Assembly (NCBI RefSeq): GCF_030994125.1
Contig: NZ_CP099917.1
Span: 744,001-808,000, forward strand
Length of the DNA stretch: 64,000 nucleotides
Reading direction: 5' to 3'
DNA from: Pseudoalteromonas xiamenensis
GTDB taxonomy: Bacteria; Pseudomonadota; Gammaproteobacteria; Enterobacterales; Alteromonadaceae
Below are positions 39,066 through 47,796 of this stretch, one piece after another; the stretch's first letter is position 1; each line of letters starts with the position of its first letter. The translations under genes were made by a program, and so were the position numbers. The notes beneath the pieces are model-generated. The model was not told the origin of the DNA. It made no database searches and worked only from the letters and a program-made list of their open reading frames with translations.

Positions 39066-39281
39066 GTAATTTTTAATAGAATTTTTGTCTAGTTTTAATC
39101 CGTGTGCAGTTCTATCCGCAACGTAGAATGCTATTTTACGTAAATGTGCAAATGTAGGATCGCTATCTTCAATTTCTCTTACAGCTAAATGACCAAAGTT
39201 AAGTGTGTGCAATTTAGCATGCTCGTTATTTCTCCCTTCGAAGAAGTCCACCGAAAACTGAAGTTGACGCAAAAGTGCCAA
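39060..39281 (-). CDS. Small cassette ORF, probably 5'-truncated
   Basis: The frame ends FAHLRKIAFYVADRTAHGLK plus a short tail and reads back through GRNNEHAKLHTLNFGHLAVR into sequence that belongs to the preceding attC (39250-39333). The natural start is therefore unclear and the gene has probably lost its 5' end. The protein part is helical and could be a small accessory or immunity-type protein, but I do not recognise it. Confidence that it is translated is low. Confidence 0.4.
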   Translation of the reverse strand: MALLRQLQFSVDFFEGRNNEHAKLHTLNFGHLAVREIEDSDPTFAHLRKIAFYVADRTAHGLKLDKNSIKNYT

Positions 39282-39333
39282 GCGTTGTGAATCCCGCCTT
39301 AATTGCTTGTTCGTTACCAGATCAATGAACTTG
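39250..39333 (-). repeat. attC recombination site, VCR-like, probably truncated
   Basis: On the minus strand GTAACGAACAAGCAATTAAG then GGATTCACAACGCTTGGCAC resembles the left half of the VCR-like site at 4102-4228 (GATTCGCAACGCGTGGCA). A right-hand core is not clear because the sequence runs into the small ORF. Confidence 0.55.
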
Positions 39334-39334
39334 A

Positions 39335-39604
39335 TTAGTAGTGTTCACGACACGAAATTATCGTTAGAGCTTGATCATCGACTGCGTAAACAAGCCTATT
39401 AGTATCATCAATACGACGAGACCAAAAACAAGATAAGTTTTCTTTTTATGGCTCTGGTTTACCGATGCCCTCAAATGGAGAGCACTTAACGTCATTGATG
39501 AGTCGATTGATTCGTTTGAGTGTTTTCTTGTCTTGAGTTTGCCAATACAGGTAGTCATCCCTAGCGTCTGCAATCCACGACAGTAAACGTTGACTACTAC
39601 ACAT
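39335..39604 (-). pseudogene. yoeB: YoeB-type toxin with premature stop
   Basis: YoeB is a ribosome-dependent mRNA endonuclease of type II toxin-antitoxin modules. From ATG 39604, which overlaps the yefM end, the frame reads SQRLLSWIADARDDYLYWQT, QDKKTLKRINRLINDVK, FEGIGKPEP, then TAA at 39446-39448 in place of the conserved Leu codon. After it, in the same frame, follow KENLSCFWSRRIDDTNRLVY, AVDDQALTIISC and REHY to stop 39335. Catalytic Glu (FEG), Arg (SRR) and C-terminal His (EHY) are all still encoded. One T-to-A change from TTA would explain the break, so toxin inactivation looks recent. Confidence 0.85.
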
Positions 39605-39851
39605 CAACTAACTCCCGTGCCGTTGTTTTGCCAGCACGGTAATGTTCAATCGAACGATTTAGGTGTTCAGCGTTTTGAGGTGAACGTAGTAAGTGAGCTG
39701 TCTCCATAAGGCTATTGTAATAGTCTAAAGACATAACCACTGCATCTTCAGAATCACGGCGTGTAATATCAGTTGTATTAGCATCATTAACTACACCGTC
39801 CAAAACAGCTGTGAGACCATTTCTAGCTTCAATAAAAGATACAATTCTCAT
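39597..39851 (-). CDS. yefM: YefM-type antitoxin (Phd/YefM family)
   Basis: An 84-residue antitoxin and autorepressor that neutralises YoeB. MRIVSFIEARNGLTAVLDGV is the N-terminal DNA-binding/dimer domain, TTDITRRDSEDAVVMSLDYY the core, and HLNRSIEHYRAGKTTAREL the toxin-binding tail. ATG 39851 is the family start; an upstream in-frame start is unsupported. The stop overlaps the yoeB start. With yoeB broken the antitoxin is probably an orphan, which could still act as repressor or anti-addiction factor against related modules. Confidence 0.92.
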   Translation of the reverse strand: MRIVSFIEARNGLTAVLDGVVNDANTTDITRRDSEDAVVMSLDYYNSLMETAHLLRSPQNAEHLNRSIEHYRAGKTTARELVDV

Positions 39852-39860
39852 AAAAATCTC

Positions 39861-39911
39861 CACATGTACCTTTAATGGAACAAGTATAGTCGCCACCACT
39901 TTACATGTACA
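39861..39911 (-). promoter_or_regulatory. Putative YefM operator
   Basis: A TGTACA hexamer at 39906-39911 and a near copy (ACATGTACC) at 39862-39870 flank the expected promoter. E. coli YefM-YoeB binds operator palindromes with TGTACA cores, so these are reasonable binding sites. Toxin-antitoxin cassettes are known to carry their own promoter. Confidence 0.55.
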
Positions 39912-39939
39912 GTAAACTGAACAGATGATATTAATAAGG

Positions 39940-40031
39940 CAACTAACACTTTGCTAATTGGCTACCGCTGCTTAGGCAGTTCAGACCACGCTGTTTGTGG
40001 CCGGAACGAAAAATTAAGCAACTTATTAGCT
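39940..40031 (-). repeat. attC recombination site
   Basis: On the minus strand the site runs from AGCTAATAAGTTGCTTAATT to AGCAAAGTGTTAGTTGCC. GTTAGTT is the right core. GGCAGTT and AACTGCC and the neighbouring words give inner arms. It separates yefM from the cassette nearest the integrase relic. Confidence 0.72.
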
Positions 40032-40334
40032 GCCAACCTTATTCACCTGCAGTGTCAGTTTTTGAGCGCCAATCTCGATTCTTACTTCCTTGCCGTAGGC
40101 AACAGTGAATGAAGGATTTATTGAGCTATCACCAACAGTAATATCAGCAACCATACTTGCTGTTTCATCTTGGTTTGGTTTAACAGTGAGGCCATCGCTA
40201 AAGTCATTACCCATATTGATTGACGCCATTTTATCTGCCTCAACCACCATGGTTGGAGATGCAACCAGCTTGCCTTGGGAGTATACGGATGTAGGTACTT
40301 GGTAAATATCAGCCGCGAAGCATAGCGCCGACGC
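40026..40334 (-). pseudogene. Secreted-protein cassette gene cut at its 5' end by the intI relic
   Basis: The frame encodes a small beta-rich mature protein: IYQVPTSVYSQGKLVASPTM, VVEADKMASINMGNDF, then VADITVGDSS and VRIEIGAQKLTLQVNKVGS. The preceding KILASALCFAAD looks like the end of a signal peptide. Further upstream the open frame (to 40403) lies antisense to recognisable integrase codons, so the natural start has been lost or replaced at the junction near 40325-40336. Family not recognised. Confidence 0.5.
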
Positions 40335-40335
40335 T

Positions 40336-40795
40336 AGTATTTTGCCTAAGTCGCTGGCGCAAGCCATTTCTAACCAAATAGACAAAGTAAAAACGATGCA
40401 CAATAAAGACTTGAATGAAGGCTATGGATTACGTCACGTCCCCCAGCACGGATACGTAAATACGGGAATGCGATTCAAGACCTTTCGTGGCAATTTCTTT
40501 TTCCGTCAACAATTCGCTGTATTCACCCTTATGATGAATATAGTTGTCGGCATCATATCCATGAGACAGCATTTCGAAAGCAACTTAGAAAAGCGTTTGT
40601 TAGTGCAGGTATCGGCAAACGAGTTAAAGCACATACATTTAGACATTCTTTTGCCACCAACTACTTAGAAGTGGTGCAGACATACGGACAGTTCAGGAGT
40701 TCTTCGGCCACACTGATTTAAAAACAACGGAAATATATACACACGTAATCGGTTCTCGGTTCAATCAAACGGTCAGCCCCGTAGACCGACTGTAA
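40336..40795 (+). pseudogene. intI: Integron integrase, C-terminal remnant
   Basis: The tyrosine-recombinase catalytic half of an IntI. It begins LPKSLAQAISNQIDKVKTMH and NKDLNEGYG. A frameshift near 40430 leads to PPARIRKYGNAIQDLSWQFL, FPST and the RHHIHETAF box, then [15 protein letters not shown] second frameshift near 40675 leads to [20 protein letters not shown] and IYTHV, ending SPVDRL and TAA 40793-40795. The RHH, HxxR, GH and Tyr catalytic positions are readable; the N-terminal half and first catalytic Arg are absent. Orientation relative to the cassettes is canonical, but attI is missing. Confidence 0.9.
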
Positions 40796-40885
40796 ATCCT
40801 ATGTCCGCTTTTAACACTTTGCGACTATCCGATTTGATTAACCCCCCTAGTTTCAGATCTGCCCTTTAGGCTAAGGCTCTTTCAC

Positions 40886-43800
40886 TTAATGGAACTCGCG
40901 TGATTTAGGCTTAAGTTGATCAAGTAAGCCGCTGTGGTCAATAAGCCGTCCAGCAATAACGTGGATCACATCACCTTCTCGTTCAACAATCCCTTTTACT
41001 TCCAGTAATCTGGCGGTCAGATACGCTTGCTTTTGTGCCCGAGCTGTCCCCGCCCAAACAACGACATTAATATTCCCTGTGTCATCTTCTAGCGTGAAGA
41101 AAGTAACGCCTCCAGCCGTTCCCGGCGATTGTTTCCCTGTTACCAACCCAATCACCGTCGTTATTGACTTATGAGGTTTCTGTGGCAACTGCTGCTGCCT
41201 AGTAAATTTTGGTAGCACTCCAACCTCATCTAACAATGTGATGGGATGCTTGCCAAGACTTAATCCTAATGTGGCGTAATCTTCATGCAGTGTCGAAAAA
41301 GGATCGGGGGCTTTGAAAAATGCTACCGGCTCTTCAATGGATTGCTGATAAAGTGGCAGCGTTTGTGCGTTATCCATTAAATCCCACCGCGTTTGATAGC
41401 GATCTGTGCCAAAACAGATCAGCGCATTGGCCGACGCTAAGCGCGCTAAAGCGCCTTTATCCAACCCAAGCATAACGAGTTGATTTAGGTATTGATAACC
41501 CTGTTCAGGACGCCCTGTTTCGATCCGTTCCGCTATCGCTCTGCTAAAACCTTTTATTTGCCGAAAACCTAAGCGAATTTCATATGCATCCTTTGCGGTT
41601 TTCAATACCTGATGATCGTACTCTGAGTTATTAATGCAAACAGGAAGAACCTCAATTCCATGACGTTTTGCATCTTGTACTAGCTGTGAGGCACTGTAAA
41701 ACCCCATCGGTAAGCTGTTTAAAATGGCGGTATAAAAAACGGCTGGATAATAGTATTTTAACCACGCGGATACGTACGCTAATACCGCAAATGATGCCGA
41801 GTGACTTTCAGGAAAACCATACTCACCGAAACCACAAATTTGTTCAAAAATACGTTCCGCAAACGAGGTTTGGTATCCCCTCATCTGCATCCCTTTGATA
41901 AGTTTGTCACGAAACGGCAACAGTTCACCATTTTTCTTCCAGGATGCCATTGCTCTGCGTAGCTGATCCGCTTCGCCTCCAGTAAATCCGGCTGCGACCA
42001 TTGCCAGTTTAATCACTTGCTCTTGAAAAATTGGCACGCCCATGGTCCTCGCCAAGACCGCTTCAACCTCTTTTGAAGGATAGGTAATCGGTTCTTCTCC
42101 ATTGCGACGCTTCAAAAAAGGGTGAACCATGTCTCCTTGAATGGGCCCTGGTCGAACAATGGCAATTTGAATGACGAGATCATAATAGGTCGCGGGCCGA
42201 AGCCGTGGCAGCATGCTCATTTGTGCCCGTGACTCAATTTGAAACACCCCAACTGTGTCAGCCTTTTGCAACATAGCATAGACGTTCGCATCGTCTTGTT
42301 TTCGAGTGATCTCAGCAATACTTAAAGCATGTCCTGTATGAGCCTGAATATACGAAAAAGCTTTTCGTATTGCACTTAACATACCTAGCGCCAGCACATC
42401 AACTTTCAATAGCCCCAATGTTTCGAGATCATCTTTATCCCATTCGATCACCGTACGCTCAGCCATTGCCGCATTTTCAACGGCGACGAGTTCATAAAGA
42501 GGTCCTCTTGAAATAACAAAGCCACCCACATGCTGCGATAAATGGCGCGGAAAACCCAGAATATCGTTCACCAGAGAAATAAACTGCTGGCCTTTCAAGG
42601 TTTCAGGGCACAGTCCTAACTCGACCACTTGTGTTTGCCAATTGAATGTTCGGTCACGTCGATTTACATTCTTAATGAAGTATTCCAACTGCGTGAGCGG
42701 TATTCCAAGCGCCTTACCGACGTCACGCACCGCACTTTTAAAGCGATACGTGATCACCGTCGCGGCGAGTGCAGCCCGTTCACGTCCGTATTTCTTATAG
42801 AGGTATTGGATCACCTCTTCACGCCGTTCATGTTCAAAGTCCACATCGATATCCGGCGGTTCGTTTCGTTCGCGGCTGATAAAGCGCTCAAACAACACCG
42901 AAATTTGCCGAGGATCAACCGATGTGATCCCAAGACAATAACAAACAACCGAATTTGCCGCGGATCCTCGTCCTTGATAGAGGATCCCTTGCTGCTTAGC
43001 AAAACACACCACATCATAAATCGTTAAGAAGAAATAAGGGTAATTAAGCTCCTCGATAAGGGTAAGCTCTTTTTCGATAGTAGACTCGATGTCTACTGGC
43101 ACGCCTTCAGGGAACCGCTGCAACTTACCAACCTCAACGCAAGCCCGCAGATACGCCATGGCGCTTTGTCCTGCTGGAACAAGTTCTTCTGGGTATTCAT
43201 AGCGTAAGGAACCTAAATCAAACTTGCATTGTGCGGCTATTTGACTGCTTTCAGCCATCCATTCAGAGTGGAACAACTTTGCGAGCTTTGCTTGTGTACG
43301 TAAAGCCCGTTCACCATTGACCAATAACTTAGATTTAATTTCGTGTACGGGGGCATTATGACGTATCGCCGTAACCACATGCTGTAAAGAAAGACGGCTG
43401 GCATCGTGCATCAATACCGCACCACACGCACAAATAGGCAATGAAAACTGCTCACTTAACGCCTTGCAATGCGCCAAATACCGATGTTCCGCGTGTTGAA
43501 GTGTACGAGTTAAACCTAACCAAATTCGGCCTGTATGATGCTTTAGCAACCATTTTGCCCAGTATTCATCTTGTTCATCCAGGTTCGGTAACCACAACAG
43601 ATAACACTGCTTAAGGGACATTAAATCCCATTCAGCTAACTGATATTGGCCTTTTCCCGCACGACGCCTTGCATTCGTGATCGTCCGACACAGCTCTGCA
43701 TAAGCACTGCGTGTTGGACAAATTAACACTACCCGCAACGAATTCAGCCTAAGGAAAGAACCCACGATTAATTTAATCGGTAAATTGAGATCTTTGATAG

Positions 43801-43957
43801 TACGATAGGCACGAACAACACCCGCAACAGAACACTCATCGGTAATCGCAATAGCCTCGTAGTCTAGCTGAGCTGCTCGCTTCACTAACTCTTCCGGACT
43901 GGATGCCCCTTCAAGAAAAGAAAAATAACTCTGGCAAAACAGTTCTGCATACGCCAT
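40886..43957 (-). CDS. dnaE2: Error-prone DNA polymerase DnaE2 (ImuC)
   Basis: A 1023-residue C-family polymerase alpha subunit used for translesion synthesis in SOS mutagenesis. PHP domain at the N-terminus (AYAELFCQSYFSFLEGASSP, AIAITDECSVAGVVRAY). The palm holds GRGSAANSVVCYCLGITSVD and FERFISRERNEPPDIDVDFE, with the catalytic aspartates in PDIDVDFEH. Helix-hairpin and OB regions follow (FESRAQMS-type motif QIESRAQMSMLPRL; TVIGLVTGKQSPGTAGGVTF). The length matches DnaE2 rather than the ~1160-residue replicative DnaE. ATG 43957 directly follows the imuB stop. The gene ends about 90 bases from the integrase relic. Confidence 0.96.
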   Translation of the reverse strand: MAYAELFCQSYFSFLEGASSPEELVKRAAQLDYEAIAITDECSVAGVVRAYRTIKDLNLPIKLIVGSFLRLNSLRVVLICPTRSAYAELCRTITNARRRAGKGQYQLAEWDLMSLKQCYLLWLPNLDEQDEYWAKWLLKHHTGRIWLGLTRTLQHAEHRYLAHCKALSEQFSLPICACGAVLMHDASRLSLQHVVTAIRHNAPVHEIKSKLLVNGERALRTQAKLAKLFHSEWMAESSQIAAQCKFDLGSLRYEYPEELVPAGQSAMAYLRACVEVGKLQRFPEGVPVDIESTIEKELTLIEELNYPYFFLTIYDVVCFAKQQGILYQGRGSAANSVVCYCLGITSVDPRQISVLFERFISRERNEPPDIDVDFEHERREEVIQYLYKKYGRERAALAATVITYRFKSAVRDVGKALGIPLTQLEYFIKNVNRRDRTFNWQTQVVELGLCPETLKGQQFISLVNDILGFPRHLSQHVGGFVISRGPLYELVAVENAAMAERTVIEWDKDDLETLGLLKVDVLALGMLSAIRKAFSYIQAHTGHALSIAEITRKQDDANVYAMLQKADTVGVFQIESRAQMSMLPRLRPATYYDLVIQIAIVRPGPIQGDMVHPFLKRRNGEEPITYPSKEVEAVLARTMGVPIFQEQVIKLAMVAAGFTGGEADQLRRAMASWKKNGELLPFRDKLIKGMQMRGYQTSFAERIFEQICGFGEYGFPESHSASFAVLAYVSAWLKYYYPAVFYTAILNSLPMGFYSASQLVQDAKRHGIEVLPVCINNSEYDHQVLKTAKDAYEIRLGFRQIKGFSRAIAERIETGRPEQGYQYLNQLVMLGLDKGALARLASANALICFGTDRYQTRWDLMDNAQTLPLYQQSIEEPVAFFKAPDPFSTLHEDYATLGLSLGKHPITLLDEVGVLPKFTRQQQLPQKPHKSITTVIGLVTGKQSPGTAGGVTFFTLEDDTGNINVVVWAGTARAQKQAYLTARLLEVKGIVEREGDVIHVIAGRLIDHSGLLDQLKPKSREFH

Positions 43958-45379
43958 TTAGCTAAACATCCCGTGCATAAACCAGTGTTGTGTCTCCGTG
44001 CGGAATATCCACAACCAACAACCTTGCGTATCACGTGCGATAAAATAATCACGTACTTGTGGTTGGCCATCCCACCAACCCGTTGTCAGCCGCTCAGGTC
44101 CATGCACAATCACAACGTGTTGTGACAAAGGTTTTGGTGTGGGGAACAAAAACGTGGGCCGCAACATTACCGTCTCAAATGAGGTATGCGATTCACTCAA
44201 TGGAACAACATATTGAGTAGCAAATTCTGGGCGCGGATCATCCGTTACACAAACGCCTCTAATGGCGTCTTTGCCAAGTTTCGCTTGAAGAATCGATAAC
44301 AGCGCTTTGGCGGTAAGGCCTTTGCGTTTTACGCTAAATAAATCGCGCGCTTCCTCGGCTCGCGGCTGCATGTGCTCTACTTTAAGCGTCAAGGCTTGCA
44401 ATGGTGCCTCTAAAGTCACATTACTCAACGTTAACGTACTGAGCTTAAGCCACCCACTCGCACGGTATTCTCCTTCTGCTGCAGCGATTAAGATGTCCTG
44501 ATCCGGTACATCTCGCATCGTCAAGGTCAGTTTGAGTTCATACGCGAGTTTGTCTCGCACACGTAAAAACGTCTCTAATTGCGTCAGCAAATGCGTAAGA
44601 GGTTTCACCAGCCAATCTAAGCTCTCCAATTCAAACAACAAGTGCAGTGTACGACAGAATGTTTCAGGTGGCTGATAGTAAGCGAGTGGATGCTGAAAAT
44701 GCCCGAGTAAGCGGCCTACGTACTGCACTAAGGCTTGGTCAAATCGCCGTCCGAGTTCAGCCAGAGGAATGGCCAAGAGCTCGTGCATCGTGCGTAGCCC
44801 TAAACGAGATAAAGGCTCATGCAACACCTGACTCAGCTCAGCAGCACTCAACGATTGTTGCTTCAGTAGCGTCAACAACTGCATTTCATCATCACTGACA
44901 ATATCGCATCGTTGTTTTGCCAACAAACGAGCAGCCAAAGGCGAATGACCACATGCGTAATGATATTCAACACCAAACATGGCTAAGTGTGATTGGATGT
45001 GCTGCCAGTAATGCGTGATGTCACCATAAAGCGCCAACATATTTGTCACCTTTAATGCTATGCCATCCGGTTCAAATAACGCCAAATCAGCACTCACTAG
45101 GTACAACCAATCTGCCAGTTCTATTAATCGTGTTTTGGTCAGCGGCTCATCATATGGATGGACTACCAACGCTCGAGAAAGAGCCGCCGCCGCCCCCAAT
45201 CCCATGCCGAGTTTAATGCCCATTTGCTTCGCAACGGCATTGGCTTGTATCACTTCATTACGTTTACCCGCCACAATGACAATCGGTGACTCAATTTGCT
45301 GACCGGATACCTCATCAACTTGTGGAAAAACACTGTCCAGCTGCAACTGAGGAAAATGAAGATATAACCAAAGTGCCAT
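43958..45379 (-). CDS. imuB: ImuB, inactive Y-family polymerase homologue
   Basis: A 473-residue Y-family (DinB-like) protein that acts as a hub linking ImuA, DnaE2 and the beta clamp. The N-terminus reads ALWLYLHFPQLQLDSVF where active polymerases have catalytic aspartates, so catalysis is not expected, as known for ImuB. The palm and fingers keep the family outline (GMGLGAAAALSRALVVHPYD, YACGHSPLAARLLAKQR), followed by a little-finger-like domain and a C-terminal aromatic tail. It sits 12 bases after imuA and is directly followed by the dnaE2 ATG, forming a LexA-controlled operon. Confidence 0.93.
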   Translation of the reverse strand: MALWLYLHFPQLQLDSVFPQVDEVSGQQIESPIVIVAGKRNEVIQANAVAKQMGIKLGMGLGAAAALSRALVVHPYDEPLTKTRLIELADWLYLVSADLALFEPDGIALKVTNMLALYGDITHYWQHIQSHLAMFGVEYHYACGHSPLAARLLAKQRCDIVSDDEMQLLTLLKQQSLSAAELSQVLHEPLSRLGLRTMHELLAIPLAELGRRFDQALVQYVGRLLGHFQHPLAYYQPPETFCRTLHLLFELESLDWLVKPLTHLLTQLETFLRVRDKLAYELKLTLTMRDVPDQDILIAAAEGEYRASGWLKLSTLTLSNVTLEAPLQALTLKVEHMQPRAEEARDLFSVKRKGLTAKALLSILQAKLGKDAIRGVCVTDDPRPEFATQYVVPLSESHTSFETVMLRPTFLFPTPKPLSQHVVIVHGPERLTTGWWDGQPQVRDYFIARDTQGCWLWIFRTETQHWFMHGMFS

Positions 45380-45391
45380 AATATAACTCTA

Positions 45392-46072
45392 CTACTTCGC
45401 GGCGTGCTGCATCGCCTGAAATGGAAAAATCTCTGCAGAAGGTTCGGGCATTAACACGAGATCAGCCCACTGCGATTGAAAGTTCACTTTAAAAGGTCGT
45501 GATGACCAACCTCCTTTGCGTTTGTTCACCGTTGCCTCCACCCCTTCTTCTGTAGCTAATAAGCGCATGCTTAATGTCCAAGGCAACGCGAAGCTTTCAC
45601 GGATATCATGGCGTAACAGCCACACTTGAGCCTCTCCACCCGCCGCCGCAAGCTGTAAACGTTTAACTTGATGAATCGCTAAGTCATCCTGCCAGAGTAA
45701 AACGCTGGCACACGCACCACTTTTGGCACACCATTCTGCCGCCCACAAGGCCTCTTGCGTTGTTTTGGGCTCGATGACCAGCACACGCTCCGCCGCAACA
45801 CCTGCATGTACTAACGCTTGTGCATTGACTTGAGCTGGGGGATGGATAAACGCAATAAGTCGAGTTTGTTTAGCCAAACTGGGTAACAAAAATCGCAATT
45901 CACCAATCCCAACACCAGTGTCGAGTTCTATAACCCCTTGCAACGGAAAACCACCGGCCAGCACGCTATCAACCTCTGCAAAGCCACTTGCAATGGTTTC
46001 TGTCACTGGCTGTTCGCGATTTCCCTGCCACACTAAGTGACGGTGCGTTAATAAATCAATGAGCTTGTTCAT
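45392..46072 (-). CDS. imuA: ImuA (SulA/RecA-like SOS accessory protein)
   Basis: A protein of about 226 residues, the first gene of the imuA-imuB-dnaE2 mutasome operon. FAEVDSVLAGGFPLQGVIEL followed by DTGVGIGELRFLLPSL resembles the RecA/SulA fold's first strand and loop, without a complete Walker A. ImuA is needed for damage-induced mutagenesis and modulates RecA in studied species. Start ATG 46072 is preferred to GTG 46078; neither has a clear ribosome site. The LexA box lies a few bases upstream. Confidence 0.9.
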   Translation of the reverse strand: MNKLIDLLTHRHLVWQGNREQPVTETIASGFAEVDSVLAGGFPLQGVIELDTGVGIGELRFLLPSLAKQTRLIAFIHPPAQVNAQALVHAGVAAERVLVIEPKTTQEALWAAEWCAKSGACASVLLWQDDLAIHQVKRLQLAAAGGEAQVWLLRHDIRESFALPWTLSMRLLATEEGVEATVNKRKGGWSSRPFKVNFQSQWADLVLMPEPSAEIFPFQAMQHAAK

Positions 46073-46083
46073 AGTCACACTTT

Positions 46084-46103
46084 TACTGTATATATGTACA
46101 GTA
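46084..46103. promoter_or_regulatory. LexA (SOS) box shared by imuA and the SRAP gene
   Basis: TACTGTATATATGTACAGTA is a full match to the gammaproteobacterial LexA consensus (CTG-N10-CAG with AT-rich centre). It lies 12 bases upstream of imuA and 37 bases upstream of the SRAP start, so one repressor site probably controls both directions. Confidence 0.93.
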
Positions 46104-46139
46104 TATTTATACTTTCGTATTCTGCAAGGGGATTTTTCA

Positions 46140-46856
46140 ATGTGTGGCCGTTTGAATATTACCGATGATCCGTGGATAACCCAGATCCTATTGGACTTTG
46201 GTATTGAAAACCCCTACGAACCCAAACACTTAGGTCGATTTATTCGCGCCACTCAGGAAATCAGTATTGTGCTTGAAGAAAAAGTGAAAGCCTCTACAGG
46301 GCCGATGACACAACGACGGGTTCAATCGGCTGCGTGGTGGTTGTTGCAAGAGGCGACTGAAAACGGCTTTCGACCTAGCCGTTATACTTCTTTTAACAGT
46401 CGTTATGATAAACTGTTTATACCATCCAGCGCAGCTTATCATCCCTTCCAGTCTAGTCGATGCATTATCATCGCCAATGGCTTTGGTGAAACGCAAGAAA
46501 CAGGAAAAGTGAAGCGTTATTTCGATTTTAGAACTGCACATGAACCAATTCTATTTGCTGGACTCTATAGTATATGGCAACACACTCATCTGCATGCCCC
46601 TTTCTATTCTTGTTCAATTATCACACTGCCACCCCATCCTAAATTGCAGTGCTATCACGATAAAGCTTGTCCAATGATGCTTCCCAACGACCGGAATCTC
46701 ATAGACGCTTGGCTTGACCCTGATTTTCATCACGTCGAGGCATTTCGCCCTCTGCTCAAGCCTTCGCTCTATCAGTCACTTTGGGTACAAGAGGTTGATA
46801 AGCCGAGTACATATCAACCTATCGGTGCGGAACACTTTGTACCCAGCGATGACTAA
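46140..46856 (+). CDS. SRAP / YedK (HMCES-like) SOS response-associated protein
   Basis: A 238-residue protein that crosslinks to abasic sites in single-stranded DNA. The start is fixed at ATG 46140 because the mature catalytic residue must be Cys2: the protein begins MCGRLNITDD, and GGGG lies upstream. Other SRAP words are RPSRYTSFNSRYDKL (Asn/Arg DNA-binding loop) and ACPMMLPNDRNLIDAWL near the end, after HAPFYSCSIITLPPHPKLQC. An upstream in-frame start would bury the catalytic Cys. It diverges from imuA across the LexA box, coupling abasic-site protection to SOS. Confidence 0.93.
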   Translation: MCGRLNITDDPWITQILLDFGIENPYEPKHLGRFIRATQEISIVLEEKVKASTGPMTQRRVQSAAWWLLQEATENGFRPSRYTSFNSRYDKLFIPSSAAYHPFQSSRCIIIANGFGETQETGKVKRYFDFRTAHEPILFAGLYSIWQHTHLHAPFYSCSIITLPPHPKLQCYHDKACPMMLPNDRNLIDAWLDPDFHHVEAFRPLLKPSLYQSLWVQEVDKPSTYQPIGAEHFVPSDD

Positions 46857-46863
46857 GTGCAAA

Positions 46864-47730
46864 CTAAACAGCATGTTCGGCTGGGTGTGACGCTTGATGA
46901 AAAAATGGGAGCTGACGATGTAAATAAAGTAATACCACACAACCATTCGCAATAAACCACAAATCTTTTATTAGAAATTGTCCCGTACCAGAGAGCAATG
47001 TACTGCTCGACAACGCGCCCGACACGGAGAATAAGAAGCTTTGTGTCACAAAAAACACGGCACTTGCACCCAATAACCCTAAGAATGCCCACATCGGTTT
47101 TTTCAGTAAGAGCCCGATAGCTAAAAGCAGCGCAAACAGCAGGTCATATACCCCTATTAGGTTTGAGGCTTCTTGCACCGAGAAAAACGTGTAAAGCCAG
47201 CTTAAAAAAGGAGAAGAGATCAACAAATCTTCAATACCCTTCGCCTCAATGGTGGTGAACTTCATGCCGCCAATCCACACTAGCACCATCACAATGCTTG
47301 ATGCGTTAAACAAGGCGTGCCCTCGTGGCGACAAGGCCTCACGATAGAAAAGATACACGGCAAGAGGAATTAGCGCGTAATATTTTATGATCCCTTGACC
47401 CGAACCAATCACTGGAAATCCGCCTAAATCAGCTATCCAACGTGTTGGACTAAACAGCGTAAGTAAAGGCACAAATGCAAAAAACAAGACAAAACCTAGA
47501 AAGGGTAAGCGCTTTTGAGTTGAGTCAGGCCAACCAATAAGCGCCCCGCAAAAAATGGCATATACGGCTACGGCGTAGCGCACTAAATGCTGTTGGACGA
47601 CACCATCAAGATGATAAAACTGCACGAGTGCAATCAGTGCTCTATCATTACCCGAAAACGCAAAAGACACCCCGAGTAAAACTAAACTGAGCACAACAAG
47701 TACTTTCAATACCGATTCAATATACAACAC
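46864..47730 (-). CDS. DUF417 family membrane protein
   Basis: A 288-residue polytopic inner-membrane protein with about eight hydrophobic segments. The second half matches DUF417 (YkgB type): GGMKFTTIEAKGIEDLLISS, FLSWLYTFFSVQEASNLIGV and GTGQFLIKDLWFI. YkgB-like proteins have been associated with oxidant (hypochlorite) responses, but no RclR-type regulator is here. The N-terminal half extends beyond the short family members. It is convergent with the SRAP gene, with 7 bases between them. Confidence 0.8.
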   Translation of the reverse strand: MLYIESVLKVLVVLSLVLLGVSFAFSGNDRALIALVQFYHLDGVVQQHLVRYAVAVYAIFCGALIGWPDSTQKRLPFLGFVLFFAFVPLLTLFSPTRWIADLGGFPVIGSGQGIIKYYALIPLAVYLFYREALSPRGHALFNASSIVMVLVWIGGMKFTTIEAKGIEDLLISSPFLSWLYTFFSVQEASNLIGVYDLLFALLLAIGLLLKKPMWAFLGLLGASAVFFVTQSFLFSVSGALSSSTLLSGTGQFLIKDLWFIANGCVVLLYLHRQLPFFHQASHPAEHAV

Positions 47731-47796
47731 TCATTTTCCTATTCATTTTGCTGAATAGGCAACAAGACCCTGAGAGTCGTGTTTTTATTTCACGCT

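Noticed and set aside
39364..39573. Stand-alone 69-residue open frame with a hydrophobic tail
   Set aside because: It is an out-of-frame reading across the yoeB pseudogene; the yoeB frame explains the sequence far better.
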